Shown here: in pieces, positions 33,676 through 41,733 of the stretch
Layout: the number at the start of each line of letters is the position of its first letter
Position numbering within the stretch: position 1 is the stretch's first letter
Origin: Bacteriovoracaceae bacterium
GTDB taxonomy: Bacteria > Bdellovibrionota > Bacteriovoracia > Bacteriovoracales > Bacteriovoracaceae
Length of the DNA: 64,000 nt
NCBI GenBank assembly: GCA_016784965.1
Contig: JADHTQ010000016.1
Coordinates: 22,523-86,522, forward strand
Direction: 5' to 3'
The notes under the pieces: generated by a model
What the model saw: only the letters and a program-made list of their open reading frames with translations
What the model was told of the DNA's origin: nothing
Databases searched by the model: none
Made by a program: the position numbers and the translations under genes

Positions 33676-36141
33676 ATGAAACATATCTATTTTAACATTT
33701 TATCAATCCTACTGCTAACTTGTTACAGTACACAAGCTAGTGCAGTAGATCGAAAAATTGCATCAGTTCCAACCAGTGAGTTGGAAAAGGCCGAGTCGGC
33801 ACGATTAAAACCTAGTAATGTCAAAGTGATCCTAAACAACAACGAGTCATTTTTAAGTAAACTAGACCTCATTAACAAAGCTACAACATCTATTAGAATG
33901 TCTTATTTTATTTTTGCAGATGATGAGAGTACATCACTACTTTCTGAAGCCTTAATTAAAAAAGCTAACAAAGGTGTAAAAGTAAAAATTATTGTCGATT
34001 ATTTTAGCAACTATTCACGTCTGGATTACTTTTCAATGCTAGAGCGTGAAGGGCGAGGAAATATTTCTGTACGCTTTTACAATCGACCTACTAGAAACAT
34101 CATTCGAGATGCCGTTTATTTGACCACCCCATGTCCTTATGACATCGCCCAAAAAAAATGTTGGGAACACAAAAGTGCTAGAGTAAATGCAGCTTTTAAA
34201 AAGCCTAACACCAATTGGACAATGCATGCAATGGCGTCTAACGCCGGCACAGAATATTCAAAGATGTTTTTATCTGGTCTCTACGGAAAAAATCCAAAAC
34301 TTATGGCCAAAGCAATTTTAAGTGGTCAACAGATTGATCTAGCTAAACTTCAAAGTGGTGATAGCAAAATGACAGCTGAAGATAAGAAAAACTTAAAAGA
34401 ATTGCTTCACATTTACTTTCTTTCAAAGTTTGGTTCACCAGCAGAGAGAGCATTTAACAAAATTAAGCTTTACATGGCAGCAATATTTCACAGCGACACT
34501 GTTCCTGGAGTGCTAAATTCAGTTAATAGTTTACTTCCTGTTAAATTGAGTAAAAAGTATCTAAGTAAAGCAGATCGCAAACTTGCCAAATATAGAAATA
34601 GCGACTGGAGCTTTCTAACTGACTATACTCACCACAAACTACTGCTGGTTGATAATAAATACATCCAACTAGGTGGAAGAAACCTAGAAAACTCTTACCA
34701 CATGGATCCAAATCCCTTGACTGATAAATATATCTTTGTAGACACTGATGTCAGAGCAGAAATCATGCCTGGTGGTGGAGCTTCTAAGATTGCTAAGACT
34801 TTTGATGAGCTATATAACTATAAGCGTCTACTTGCCAGCATAAAGGATATTAGGCAACACGCACCAAATGAATTATTGGCCAACTCAAATCTTTATGAAA
34901 AAGCAGAAAAATCATGTCCACAAAACCTTGGCAAAAAACTAGAACTCTGTATTAAAAAGAAATTTGCTGCTCTTTATATGAAAGAGGGACAGTTAGGTCA
35001 GCGAATGGATAGAGCAAAAAATAAGTTACAAGTTAATGCTAAAAAGGCCTATAAGTATTACTCCAAATTCACGCCCAAAGGTGGACGTGGATATTATCAA
35101 GCAGCACCAGGTAACTACCAAGGTGACAAGGCACAACTTCTTGAGGTCAGCTTTGATTTAAGTGGCCAAGATATGATCATGTCCTACTTAGAAAATCTTC
35201 CTTACGACCGAAAGTCTATTGAGGGATCTGGCGGAATGGTTGCGTACCCATGGTCAAGAAAAGTACCTGCACACCGAAGATTAAGAAAGTACGGCGCCAT
35301 TGATGATGAAGAGCTAAAATATGGCAAAAACATTCATCATATGTTAAGCAAAGGCCCCAAAGCTGTTTGTGAAAGTTCTGCAAACAAAAGAGAATACAAA
35401 AGAATTGTTTTACACAATGCCTATGTTCTGCTTCCTGCTAAGATGTTGGAGGAGCTTAGAAAAATGATAGATGGTACATACGACTGTCGTTATGTTAAGG
35501 TGCAGTTTTTATCAAACTCACAAGAGACAACTGACCTAGACGTAGTAAATCTCTTTTCTAATCACACTATGCGAGTCTTTTTTCAATTCTATAAAGAAAG
35601 AAAAAATGCAGCTTCTGCCACTTTTGAATACTACGAATACAAAAGACTCACTCAAGATGATAGTCAAAACCTATCTCTACATACCAAGCTATACCTCATG
35701 GGTGATGATGTATTCATAGGTTCGGCAAACCTCGATCCAAGAAGTTACATGATGGATACAAATAATGGCTTTTACTTTAAAAATGTTTCTGGATTTGTCA
35801 GCAGTTACTTGAAATACTTTGATTCAGTAATTGGCAATAGGGAATTCACACGAGATATTACCAGGCACTACATGGAGCTTACCCCCGCTGAATTAGCTAG
35901 GTCAGACAAAAAATTTCTTGATGATAAAATCATAAAATACAAAGCTGACAAGTGGATTAAGGCCAACAAAAAAGAAGCCGAAGTTGCTTCGATGAAAAAA
36001 GACTTACTGGACTTGTTACAACTTTCAGAAAGTTATGCTGCTAAAATTCTATATGGTGATAATTACCGCAATTCTAATTCACCAAGTTTTGGTGGTAAGA
36101 AGTACTTAGAAAAATACAATTCAATGTTAAAAGCAATTTAA
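33676..36141 (+). CDS. Exported phospholipase D-family protein
   Basis: The 821-residue protein has a signal peptide (MKHIYFNILSILLLTCYS, cleaved after ASA) and two PLD domains. The first HKD motif is HHKLLLVD with His319, Lys321 and Asp326, followed by GGRNLEN. The second is HTKLYLMGDD with His669 and Lys671, followed by FIGSANLDPRSYMMD; the Asp is displaced by one residue. The long segment between (about residues 330-660) has lysine-rich helices. PLD-family enzymes hydrolyse or transfer phosphodiester bonds in phospholipids, and this one would act outside the cytoplasm. In a predator or lytic bacterium it might attack membranes; that is inference. AT-rich sequence of 225 bases precedes it. 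Confidence 0.82.
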   Translation: MKHIYFNILSILLLTCYSTQASAVDRKIASVPTSELEKAESARLKPSNVKVILNNNESFLSKLDLINKATTSIRMSYFIFADDESTSLLSEALIKKANKGVKVKIIVDYFSNYSRLDYFSMLEREGRGNISVRFYNRPTRNIIRDAVYLTTPCPYDIAQKKCWEHKSARVNAAFKKPNTNWTMHAMASNAGTEYSKMFLSGLYGKNPKLMAKAILSGQQIDLAKLQSGDSKMTAEDKKNLKELLHIYFLSKFGSPAERAFNKIKLYMAAIFHSDTVPGVLNSVNSLLPVKLSKKYLSKADRKLAKYRNSDWSFLTDYTHHKLLLVDNKYIQLGGRNLENSYHMDPNPLTDKYIFVDTDVRAEIMPGGGASKIAKTFDELYNYKRLLASIKDIRQHAPNELLANSNLYEKAEKSCPQNLGKKLELCIKKKFAALYMKEGQLGQRMDRAKNKLQVNAKKAYKYYSKFTPKGGRGYYQAAPGNYQGDKAQLLEVSFDLSGQDMIMSYLENLPYDRKSIEGSGGMVAYPWSRKVPAHRRLRKYGAIDDEELKYGKNIHHMLSKGPKAVCESSANKREYKRIVLHNAYVLLPAKMLEELRKMIDGTYDCRYVKVQFLSNSQETTDLDVVNLFSNHTMRVFFQFYKERKNAASATFEYYEYKRLTQDDSQNLSLHTKLYLMGDDVFIGSANLDPRSYMMDTNNGFYFKNVSGFVSSYLKYFDSVIGNREFTRDITRHYMELTPAELARSDKKFLDDKIIKYKADKWIKANKKEAEVASMKKDLLDLLQLSESYAAKILYGDNYRNSNSPSFGGKKYLEKYNSMLKAI

Positions 36142-36152
36142 TTTCGGTATAA

Positions 36153-36180
36153 GGGGCATTGTAAAGCATGACAATGCCCC
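36153..36180. terminator. Perfect stem-loop after the PLD gene
   Basis: GGGGCATTGT (36153-36162) pairs perfectly with ACAATGCCCC (36171-36180) around an 8-base loop, 12 bases after the PLD stop. No T-run follows on either strand, so it may be an mRNA-stabilising 3' end or weak terminator. Confidence 0.5.
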
Positions 36181-36435
36181 GCACCAACCACACAAGCCTC
36201 GCTTTCACTATGCATCAAAACCACTCTATCACTGATCTTTATTAATATAAATCCATTTCCAAGCAAAAAAACTGCGATATATCGAATTTTTTGTGGCCAA
36301 GGTGCATAGAAGTTATTATTATGGGCCCTCTTATGTAAATTGTTTTCCGCAACCCCCCTCGGAACAGGGGTGTCGAGCCACCTATCTTTTGTGTGCAACC
36401 CGTTAAAAAAATAAAAATAAATTTTAAAAAAACAC

Positions 36436-36464
36436 TTGCCAACATTATAATATTATAATACTTT
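36436..36464 (+). promoter_or_regulatory. Conserved promoter, copy 1 of 3
   Basis: TTGCCA (36436-36441), a spacer containing ATTATAATAT, and TACTTT (36459-36464) at 17-base spacing. It lies 52 bases before the small exported gene at 36517 and matches the promoters at 40623 and 41306. Confidence 0.55.
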
Positions 36465-36516
36465 AATGCACACACAAATAGCTTGATTGCTATAAATTTA
36501 AATTGGAGGGTTTAAA

Positions 36517-36930
36517 ATGAAAAAATTAACAGTTGCAGTATTTTTGTTGCTACTAACAGGTAGCGCTTTTGCTAACATCTCTCAAGAGAGTGTTTCAAGT
36601 GATTCAAGTGTCACAAAATCATGGTTTCCTGGTGATTGGGTTTCTGACCGGGACGATGACTATCGTTATGACAGAAATGGCAGAAGAGGTTGGCTATGTG
36701 TTGCAAGAAGTGAGTACCATGATGACGGTTACACATTCGACAGCTGGATGCCATGGAACTTGGACGAATTTAGTAACAATGATTACTACTACGCAAGAGC
36801 AAACAATCGTGACGAAGCTCGCAGCCGTGCTCTAAGCAAATGTTCACGTGACTTTTCTGACTGTGAAGTTAAGTGTAATCGTCGTCACAACAGAAGACGT
36901 GGTTACAGACGTGGTGGATTTTTCTTCTAG
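36517..36930 (+). CDS. Small exported four-cysteine protein, family member 1
   Basis: This 137-residue protein has a strong ribosome-binding site (TTGGAGGG) and a signal peptide (MKKLTVAVFLLLLTGSAFAN). The mature part is rich in Asp, Arg, Tyr, Trp and Ser, with WFPGDW once. Four cysteines are placed as in its two paralogues: one in WLCVARS and three in ALSKCSRDFSDCEVKC (spacing C-x6-C-x3-C), suggesting two disulfides, then an Arg/His-rich tail. The block YYYARANNRDEARSRALSKC is shared by all three. Function is unknown; the charge suggests a surface or prey-contact role, but this is speculation. A strong hairpin terminator follows. Confidence 0.75.
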   Translation: MKKLTVAVFLLLLTGSAFANISQESVSSDSSVTKSWFPGDWVSDRDDDYRYDRNGRRGWLCVARSEYHDDGYTFDSWMPWNLDEFSNNDYYYARANNRDEARSRALSKCSRDFSDCEVKCNRRHNRRRGYRRGGFFF

Positions 36931-36955
36931 AAAAAAACTCGATATATAACAGTAC

Positions 36956-36992
36956 AAAAAGGGCCAGAAGTATACTTCTGGCCTTTTTTTTT
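36956..36992. terminator. Bidirectional hairpin terminator
   Basis: GGCCAGAAG (36962-36970) pairs with CTTCTGGCC (36975-36983) around TATA, with an A-run before it and a T-run (36984-36992) after. It serves the small gene ending at 36930 and, in reverse, the gene ending at 36991. Confidence 0.9.
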
Positions 36993-37905
36993 ATTTATCA
37001 GCACTGTGTTTTGTTAACCCATCAACTATAATAACTCCATATTCTGCAGCTGAATTGGTTTTTTGTATACGACATCCTTTACTACTAGTTGAAGTAACCA
37101 GTGAGTAATATAACCTATTTGGAAGTTTAGGACGCTTATAAACCTTAACTAGATCGACAACAGCTTTTTTCCACTGCTCATTCCAATCTAGTGAAACATC
37201 CTCAACAATCAACTCAATAGGTGAGTAGTCCCTGCTTTTTCTCCTAAACGCTCTCCAAGATATTTTAATTTTCATACATGTTACATCATTTTTAAGTAGA
37301 AAAATTGGATGTTCTGAGGTCGTTGCCTTAAGTCTCTTTGTAATCATCCCTCTTTTTTTATTTTTTTGATTTTTAAGATGTAAGTTCTGATTAAAACTTG
37401 GGTTGTTATAATTATTCTCCTGATGAGCAACTGAATAATCAGAAAGACCTTTAACTTCAAATCTAACAAGATTACTTGGAGGAAATTCAGTGTTTTGTAC
37501 ATCAGTATGATAAGTCGTTACTTGCATATAAATCCAATCATGCCCCTTAATTAAACGGTTATTTTCGGCCAAGCGTTTAATTGCTTGTTGCCACATTTTT
37601 GTCCAATTTTCTGTGTTTTCTGTATTGAAGACATGAAAACCTACATGATTGATTTGATTCATACGACTTTTTGCTTTTGTTAACAGCAGGTGAACATACA
37701 GTCGTCGTGCATTATTACTCACTTTTATTTTGGGAGGAGTCTCCATTGTTGCATAGTAGCGGTGTTTTCCTGTTTCTTTTTTCAAAACAGTTAACTTTAC
37801 TTCAAAAAGATCAGATAGATCATATATATCTGAAGATGTCACACCAGAGTTAGCATTTGAAAACATCATCAAAAGCAGTATTGCAACAATTAACTTATCT
37901 ACCAT
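36991..37905 (-). CDS. Exported protein with two similar halves, unknown
   Basis: The ATG at 37905 follows GGGAG at a suitable distance; an in-frame TTG one codon earlier is less likely. The 304-residue protein has a signal peptide (MVDKLIVAILLLMMFSNANS). Two segments look alike: NWTKMWQQAIKRLAENNR in the first half, and DWNEQWKKAVVDLVKVYKRP in the second, each followed by a beta strand (DWIYMQVTTY, NRLYYSLVTS). This suggests an internal duplication of a W-x3-W helix plus strand. Two cysteines are in the second half. I do not recognise the family. It converges on the shared terminator. Confidence 0.6.
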   Translation of the reverse strand: MVDKLIVAILLLMMFSNANSGVTSSDIYDLSDLFEVKLTVLKKETGKHRYYATMETPPKIKVSNNARRLYVHLLLTKAKSRMNQINHVGFHVFNTENTENWTKMWQQAIKRLAENNRLIKGHDWIYMQVTTYHTDVQNTEFPPSNLVRFEVKGLSDYSVAHQENNYNNPSFNQNLHLKNQKNKKRGMITKRLKATTSEHPIFLLKNDVTCMKIKISWRAFRRKSRDYSPIELIVEDVSLDWNEQWKKAVVDLVKVYKRPKLPNRLYYSLVTSTSSKGCRIQKTNSAAEYGVIIVDGLTKHSADK

Positions 37906-37977
37906 CAAAAAAAGCTCCCTGTAACAATTAATCTCGGTATTGTTTTGTATTGTAAAATTTTATTTTACCACGATTTC

Positions 37978-38823
37978 TTATTGTGCTTGTAGAAATTGCG
38001 CTCTAAATATTTTCTTAAAATCCTTGACCATTATACGCTTTGAATTAGATTTAACTTCAAGGTTTTCATGAGCTCCACTAACAGGTCCAATTGCAACATG
38101 GAGAAGATTGATCCTTATCTTGCGTCTTGCTCTAGAAGTAGCAGTAGCACTTACATTTGCAATTCTATCCATCAATCCCCATAAACAAAATGTCCACTCA
38201 TCATTGCCCTCTTCATCATGTACACTATTATTCCATTTTTTAATATTAATTGCTTCACATTTAACAGTAAAGCTAGGAGCAAACTCTTGGTCAAGAGAGA
38301 TTAATACATTCACAATCTCAAGGTTTTGAGCATTAGCATTTTTAATATCGATAATTGGAGCGCTTTTTAAGGTCACATCGCTCTTATTAGATACCTCTAT
38401 AAGCATCGTTTTATGTCTTCGATAGTCCCACCTCTTAGTCAAATCTTCTCTCTCAGTCATACCCGCATTCATCGTTTTTGCATTTTCAATTATTCTCATG
38501 GCCGCATGATAAGGAACTCTTTGGTGATACAAAAATCTCTTAGAGTCTACAATGATGTCATCAGGAGTATGACCTTGTGCTAGTAAATATTTCATTCTTG
38601 CAGACAACAGAACCCTCATTTTTGCTTCAGGATTTTCTTGTCTGTCCCTTTTGCCTCTCCCTCTATTTTGACCACCTTTTTGACCGCCATCCATACCCAT
38701 CATTTTCATTGGCATTGTCATCCAACTCATAGGCCCCATAGCGTATGCTGATTGTTGCAATAAAGAAAAAATGGCAATCACGGCTAATGTCTTAATTATC
38801 TTGTTTTGAGCTTTATTTTTCAT
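37978..38823 (-). CDS. Exported protein with Met/Gly-rich N-terminus, unknown
   Basis: The 281-residue protein has a signal peptide (IIKTLAVIAIFSLLQQSAYA), then a Met-rich stretch (MGPMSWMTMPMKMMGMDGGQ) and a basic linker (KGGQNRGRGKRDRQE). Met-rich segments can bind copper(I), but nothing else supports that role. The C-terminal half has NDEWTFCLWGLMDRIANVSA and a strand RRKIRINLLHVAI, similar in plan to the W-helix-strand unit of the neighbours. It is 72 bases downstream of the next gene's start on the same strand. Unknown family. Confidence 0.6.
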   Translation of the reverse strand: MKNKAQNKIIKTLAVIAIFSLLQQSAYAMGPMSWMTMPMKMMGMDGGQKGGQNRGRGKRDRQENPEAKMRVLLSARMKYLLAQGHTPDDIIVDSKRFLYHQRVPYHAAMRIIENAKTMNAGMTEREDLTKRWDYRRHKTMLIEVSNKSDVTLKSAPIIDIKNANAQNLEIVNVLISLDQEFAPSFTVKCEAINIKKWNNSVHDEEGNDEWTFCLWGLMDRIANVSATATSRARRKIRINLLHVAIGPVSGAHENLEVKSNSKRIMVKDFKKIFRAQFLQAQ

Positions 38824-38891
38824 TGTTTGATCCCTAAGTTAAAATTATTTTACAATTCACATATAGTCTTAATCATCACTTCTAGTGGTCT

Positions 38892-39878
38892 TTATTGTCT
38901 ATCATCCCTTAGTTTTTGATATGCTTCTCGCTCCTTTGCAAATTTCCCAGAAAAACTTATTAAACCTTGAACGCTTATCATAATTTCTGTAGATAGTGGA
39001 AGTGGAGAAGAGTATGCATCATCTGCAAATGTAATAACTTTTACAGTTAAAATATTTGATCGCAAGGGGTTGTTTCTTGCAAGAGCAGTAATTGATGTAT
39101 GCCACATTCCGGCCCAACTCTCTTTAGCATCTAGGAGCATGGCCTTAATATATTGACCTGGAAGAAGATCGCTTTCTTTATTAAATTGATATGGTGATAT
39201 AATTACTAGCATCCTGCTGGCATCGTTATCAGTTGCAAGCTGTGGTGATGGGGTAAACTTTGAAGTATCAGTGCTTAAAGTCATTGTAGTAAATGTCTGC
39301 TTAGTTTGACCTTCTTCAGCTAACATATATAGTGCAATTGAAGCGGGTGAATTATCACCTATCCAATTTATATCACCATACCCCATGTCCTTGAAATATT
39401 TTTCATTTGGTGTCTCAGAAGGCCCTTGTGCAACAAACCCTCTAAGTTGTCCATTGTCTCCAACTGTCATAATTTTTTGTTGATTTTGTCTTGAACGTCT
39501 TTGCCCTTTTGAAAAAGGGATATCATCCCAATTGCAATCTACGCCATGGCTAGCATCGTTAGTGAACGAATCAACGGAGCCTTCAAGAGATCCCATAAAA
39601 ACAAGAAAACCTCTTCCCCAATCATTAATTTGATCCGTGGTAGATAAAATTCTATTTGCCATACAGCCAATTTCTTTAAATCCTAGCTTCATCCCATCAG
39701 ACATATGGCCCATAGCATTGTTTCCCATGCCTACCATTCCTCCGCCTGGGTCTCCCTCTCTGCCAATCATAACATTTTCCATTGCTTCCAACATTCTATC
39801 CATAAAGGCAAAGCTACTTGAAACCATGTTAAAAGATAAAAACACAACAAATAGACTGTATATAGTTAATTTTTTCAC
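38892..39878 (-). CDS. Exported protein, unknown
   Basis: The start is the GTG at 39878, with GGAGG ten bases before it; the longer frame begins at a TTG. The 328-residue protein has a signal peptide (MKKLTIYSLFVVFLSFNMVS), a Gly/Met-rich region (GREGDPGGGMVGMGNNAMGH) and a C-terminal half with SWAGMWHTSITALARNNPLR then ILTVKVITFADD, the W-helix-strand plan of its two neighbours. Family not recognised. The three genes run in one direction with gaps of about 70 bases, so they may form one operon. Confidence 0.6.
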   Translation of the reverse strand: MKKLTIYSLFVVFLSFNMVSSSFAFMDRMLEAMENVMIGREGDPGGGMVGMGNNAMGHMSDGMKLGFKEIGCMANRILSTTDQINDWGRGFLVFMGSLEGSVDSFTNDASHGVDCNWDDIPFSKGQRRSRQNQQKIMTVGDNGQLRGFVAQGPSETPNEKYFKDMGYGDINWIGDNSPASIALYMLAEEGQTKQTFTTMTLSTDTSKFTPSPQLATDNDASRMLVIISPYQFNKESDLLPGQYIKAMLLDAKESWAGMWHTSITALARNNPLRSNILTVKVITFADDAYSSPLPLSTEIMISVQGLISFSGKFAKEREAYQKLRDDRQ

Positions 39879-40099
39879 GAGATCCGATCCTCCTAACCAC
39901 AATTAAATGCAGTACAATAAATAACGCTTTGCACCACCCTACCCTAAATAGATTTATTTATCTACCACTTTCAGGATCATTTTTTTAATTTTCTCTCTCG
40001 CTAAAACAAGACGCCTAATTGGCTGAAATTAATGATAAAATTTACACCCTAATATATATTGAAGTGTGAAATAATTACAAATTGATGGGCAATAAAAAC

Positions 40100-40137
40100 A
40101 AAAAGGCCAGGAAACCGATGTTTTCTGGCCTTTTTTC
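40100..40137 (-). terminator. Hairpin terminator for the small exported gene (copy 2)
   Basis: GGCCAG..GAAA at 40105-40114 pairs with TTTTCTGGCC (40121-40130), allowing one G-T pair, with a T-run on each strand. It lies just after the stop at 40161 on the reverse strand. Confidence 0.85.
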
Positions 40138-40160
40138 AATAAAAGATACTTGCGTTGCTA

Positions 40161-40568
40161 TTAGTATCTTCTATATCTTCTGTTTTCTCTTCTGTTTTCT
40201 CTTCTACACCTAACTTGGCAAGTGTCGAAATCGCGCTGACATCTTTCTAATGCACGGTCTCTAGCATCATCGCGGTACCTTGACCTTGCATAGTAGTAAC
40301 CATCACGATCCCAGTCGCCAGGCCCCCAATCTCCTGGGCCCCAATCTCGATCACGGCCTCTTCCACCTCCATCGTAATTAGTATCTCTTGCCTCGCAATA
40401 CCAACCTCTTCTTCCATAGTCACCATCCCAGTCCCAATCACCAGGTCCCCAATCTCCTGGCCACCAGCCTTTAGTGACATCATTTGAAGAAGCTGACTCT
40501 TGAGTTGTTGTCGCAAAAGCACTTCCTGACAATAGTACAAATACTAGCAATACAAATAGTTTTTTCAT
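40161..40568 (-). CDS. Small exported four-cysteine protein with GPGDW repeats, family member 2
   Basis: The 135-residue protein has a ribosome-binding site CGGAGGG and signal peptide (MKKLFVLLVFVLLSGSAFAT). The mature N-terminal half is a low-complexity Trp/Gly/Pro/Asp run with four PGDW units (WPGDW and three GPGDW). The C-terminal half has the family block YYYARSRYRDDARDRALERC and three cysteines spaced C-x6-C-x3-C, with a fourth in WYCEARD. The tail is Arg-rich (RRENRRENRRYRRY). Paralogues are at 36517 and 40839. The function is unknown; the repeat suggests a flexible, surface-exposed or matrix-like segment. Confidence 0.75.
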   Translation of the reverse strand: MKKLFVLLVFVLLSGSAFATTTQESASSNDVTKGWWPGDWGPGDWDWDGDYGRRGWYCEARDTNYDGGGRGRDRDWGPGDWGPGDWDRDGYYYARSRYRDDARDRALERCQRDFDTCQVRCRRENRRENRRYRRY

Positions 40569-40622
40569 CTTTACCCTCCGTGTGAATAAACTAAGTTTAT
40601 CAATGTATTAAATCGTAATATT

Positions 40623-40651
40623 ATGATATTTTGATATTATAATACTTGCAA
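40623..40651 (-). promoter_or_regulatory. Conserved promoter, copy 2 of 3
   Basis: On the reverse strand, TTGCAA (40646-40651), a 17-base spacer with ATTATAATATC, and TATCAT (40623-40628). It lies 54 bases before the ATG at 40568. The spacer matches copy 3 almost exactly. Confidence 0.6.
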
Positions 40652-40785
40652 GTATTTTTTTTAAAAAAAATAAAAAAAAATTTATAGATTATTGCTCTTC
40701 GATCTATACATGAATTGTAAATGCAAATTGTAACCGTAGAGTTTGCATTATACACCGGTGTAAAGTTGTCGGAAAAAATAAAAAA

Positions 40786-40816
40786 GCCACAAAGATGCTG
40801 CTTTGTGGCCTTTTTT
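40786..40816 (-). terminator. Hairpin terminator for the small exported gene (copy 3)
   Basis: GCCACAAAG (40786-40794) pairs perfectly with CTTTGTGGC (40801-40809) around a 6-base loop, with an A-run before and a T-run after. It follows the reverse-strand stop at 40839. Confidence 0.9.
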
Positions 40817-40838
40817 ATACAAAAAATACAGATATTTT

Positions 40839-41249
40839 TTAGTATCTTCTATATCTTCGGTTGTCTCTTGTACATCTAACTATACAAGTATCAAAGTCTC
40901 GATGACATTTTTCCAATGCACGGTCTCTGGCATCTTGACGGTACCTCGATCTTGCAGAATAGTAATCATCATAACGACGGACTACTCTAAAAAATCCCCA
41001 GTCTCCATCTGCTGGTCCCCAATCTCCATCTCTACCTGCGGGTCCCCAATCTCCATCTCTTCTGCGTCCATGCTCAGAATCTCTTGCTTCACAAAACCAC
41101 TCATCTCTTCCATAACGGTAATCATTATCCAAGTCTCCTGGCCACCAACTTTTAGTCACCTCATTTGAAGATGTTGGTCCATGATCAACGGTTGCAAAGG
41201 CACTTCCTGACAACAATACAAATACTAACAATACAAACAGTTTCTTCAT
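40839..41249 (-). CDS. Small exported four-cysteine protein, family member 3
   Basis: The 136-residue protein has a signal peptide identical in its first 20 residues to member 2 (MKKLFVLLVFVLLSGSAFAT) and an AAGGAGGG site. The mature half has WPGD once and a degenerate DWGPA repeat, then YYSARSRYRQDARDRALEKC with C-x6-C-x3-C and a fourth cysteine in WFCEARD. The near-identical signal peptides and similar blocks mean members 2 and 3 arose by recent tandem duplication, separated by 270 bases with their own promoter and terminator. Function unknown. Confidence 0.75.
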   Translation of the reverse strand: MKKLFVLLVFVLLSGSAFATVDHGPTSSNEVTKSWWPGDLDNDYRYGRDEWFCEARDSEHGRRRDGDWGPAGRDGDWGPADGDWGFFRVVRRYDDYYSARSRYRQDARDRALEKCHRDFDTCIVRCTRDNRRYRRY

Positions 41250-41305
41250 TTTATCCCTCCTTACGAATAAACTCTCTCTTCCTCAACGCTATAAATTGCA
41301 ACATC

Positions 41306-41334
41306 ATAATATTTTGATATTATAATATTAGCAA
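41306..41334 (-). promoter_or_regulatory. Conserved promoter, copy 3 of 3
   Basis: On the reverse strand, TTGCTA (41329-41334), a 17-base spacer with the palindrome ATATTATAATAT, and TATTAT (41306-41311). It lies 56 bases before the ATG at 41249. Confidence 0.6.
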
Positions 41335-41733
41335 GTGTTTTCCTCTGAAATATAACTATTTTATTTAGATTTCGCTCTGCGCATGAAACGCTACTCATTA
41401 TGTTCCCTAGATCGGATAGTACAGTCTTGTACAGGTATACACATCATTATTGTAATCCCTAAAGCCGCATTGTATGCCGGCCCTAAATAGTCATCTATAA
41501 GCAACTATGGCACAATAACTATTCTGACAAACATTGTAAATAAAAAGTTAATTAATTTTGTCTATTATGCTTTGGCCCAGTCAGGAACGAAATTAACCAA
41601 CTGAAATAACATAATCAACATACAAAATTAATTAAAATACTTGACCACTTTACTACAAATAATTTCCTTTTTTTCTAATTGTAGTTTAAGTACTCAAGCA
41701 ACAAAACTTAACTTTAAAAAAAGAGGAGAAAAA
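41335..41733. other. Non-coding gap between divergent exported genes
   Basis: This 399-base stretch carries no frame that I can support. It ends with the ribosome-binding site GAGGAG of the gene at 41734. A TGTACAGGTATACA near 41433 is a weak imperfect palindrome of doubtful meaning; no promoter motif stands out. Confidence 0.4.

Larger units (their letters stand above)
36142..36516. other. Non-coding gap after the PLD gene
   Basis: Apart from the stem-loop at 36153-36180 and the promoter at 36436-36464, this 375-base stretch shows only short reverse-strand frames that lack ribosome-binding sites and recognisable proteins. A weak CCCC/GGGG stem is present near 36352-36371. Confidence 0.5.

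Noticed and set aside
36138..36475. Two reverse frames of 77-86 residues after the PLD gene
   Set aside because: They overlap each other and the stem-loop, lack signals or domains, and have no good ribosome-binding site.
40247..40540. A 97-residue reverse frame inside the small exported gene at 40161
   Set aside because: It is the shifted reading of the same low-complexity repeat; the true frame has the signal peptide, ribosome-binding site and conserved cysteines.
41433..41446. TGTACAGGTATACA as an operator
   Set aside because: It is imperfect and too far from either gene start to support.
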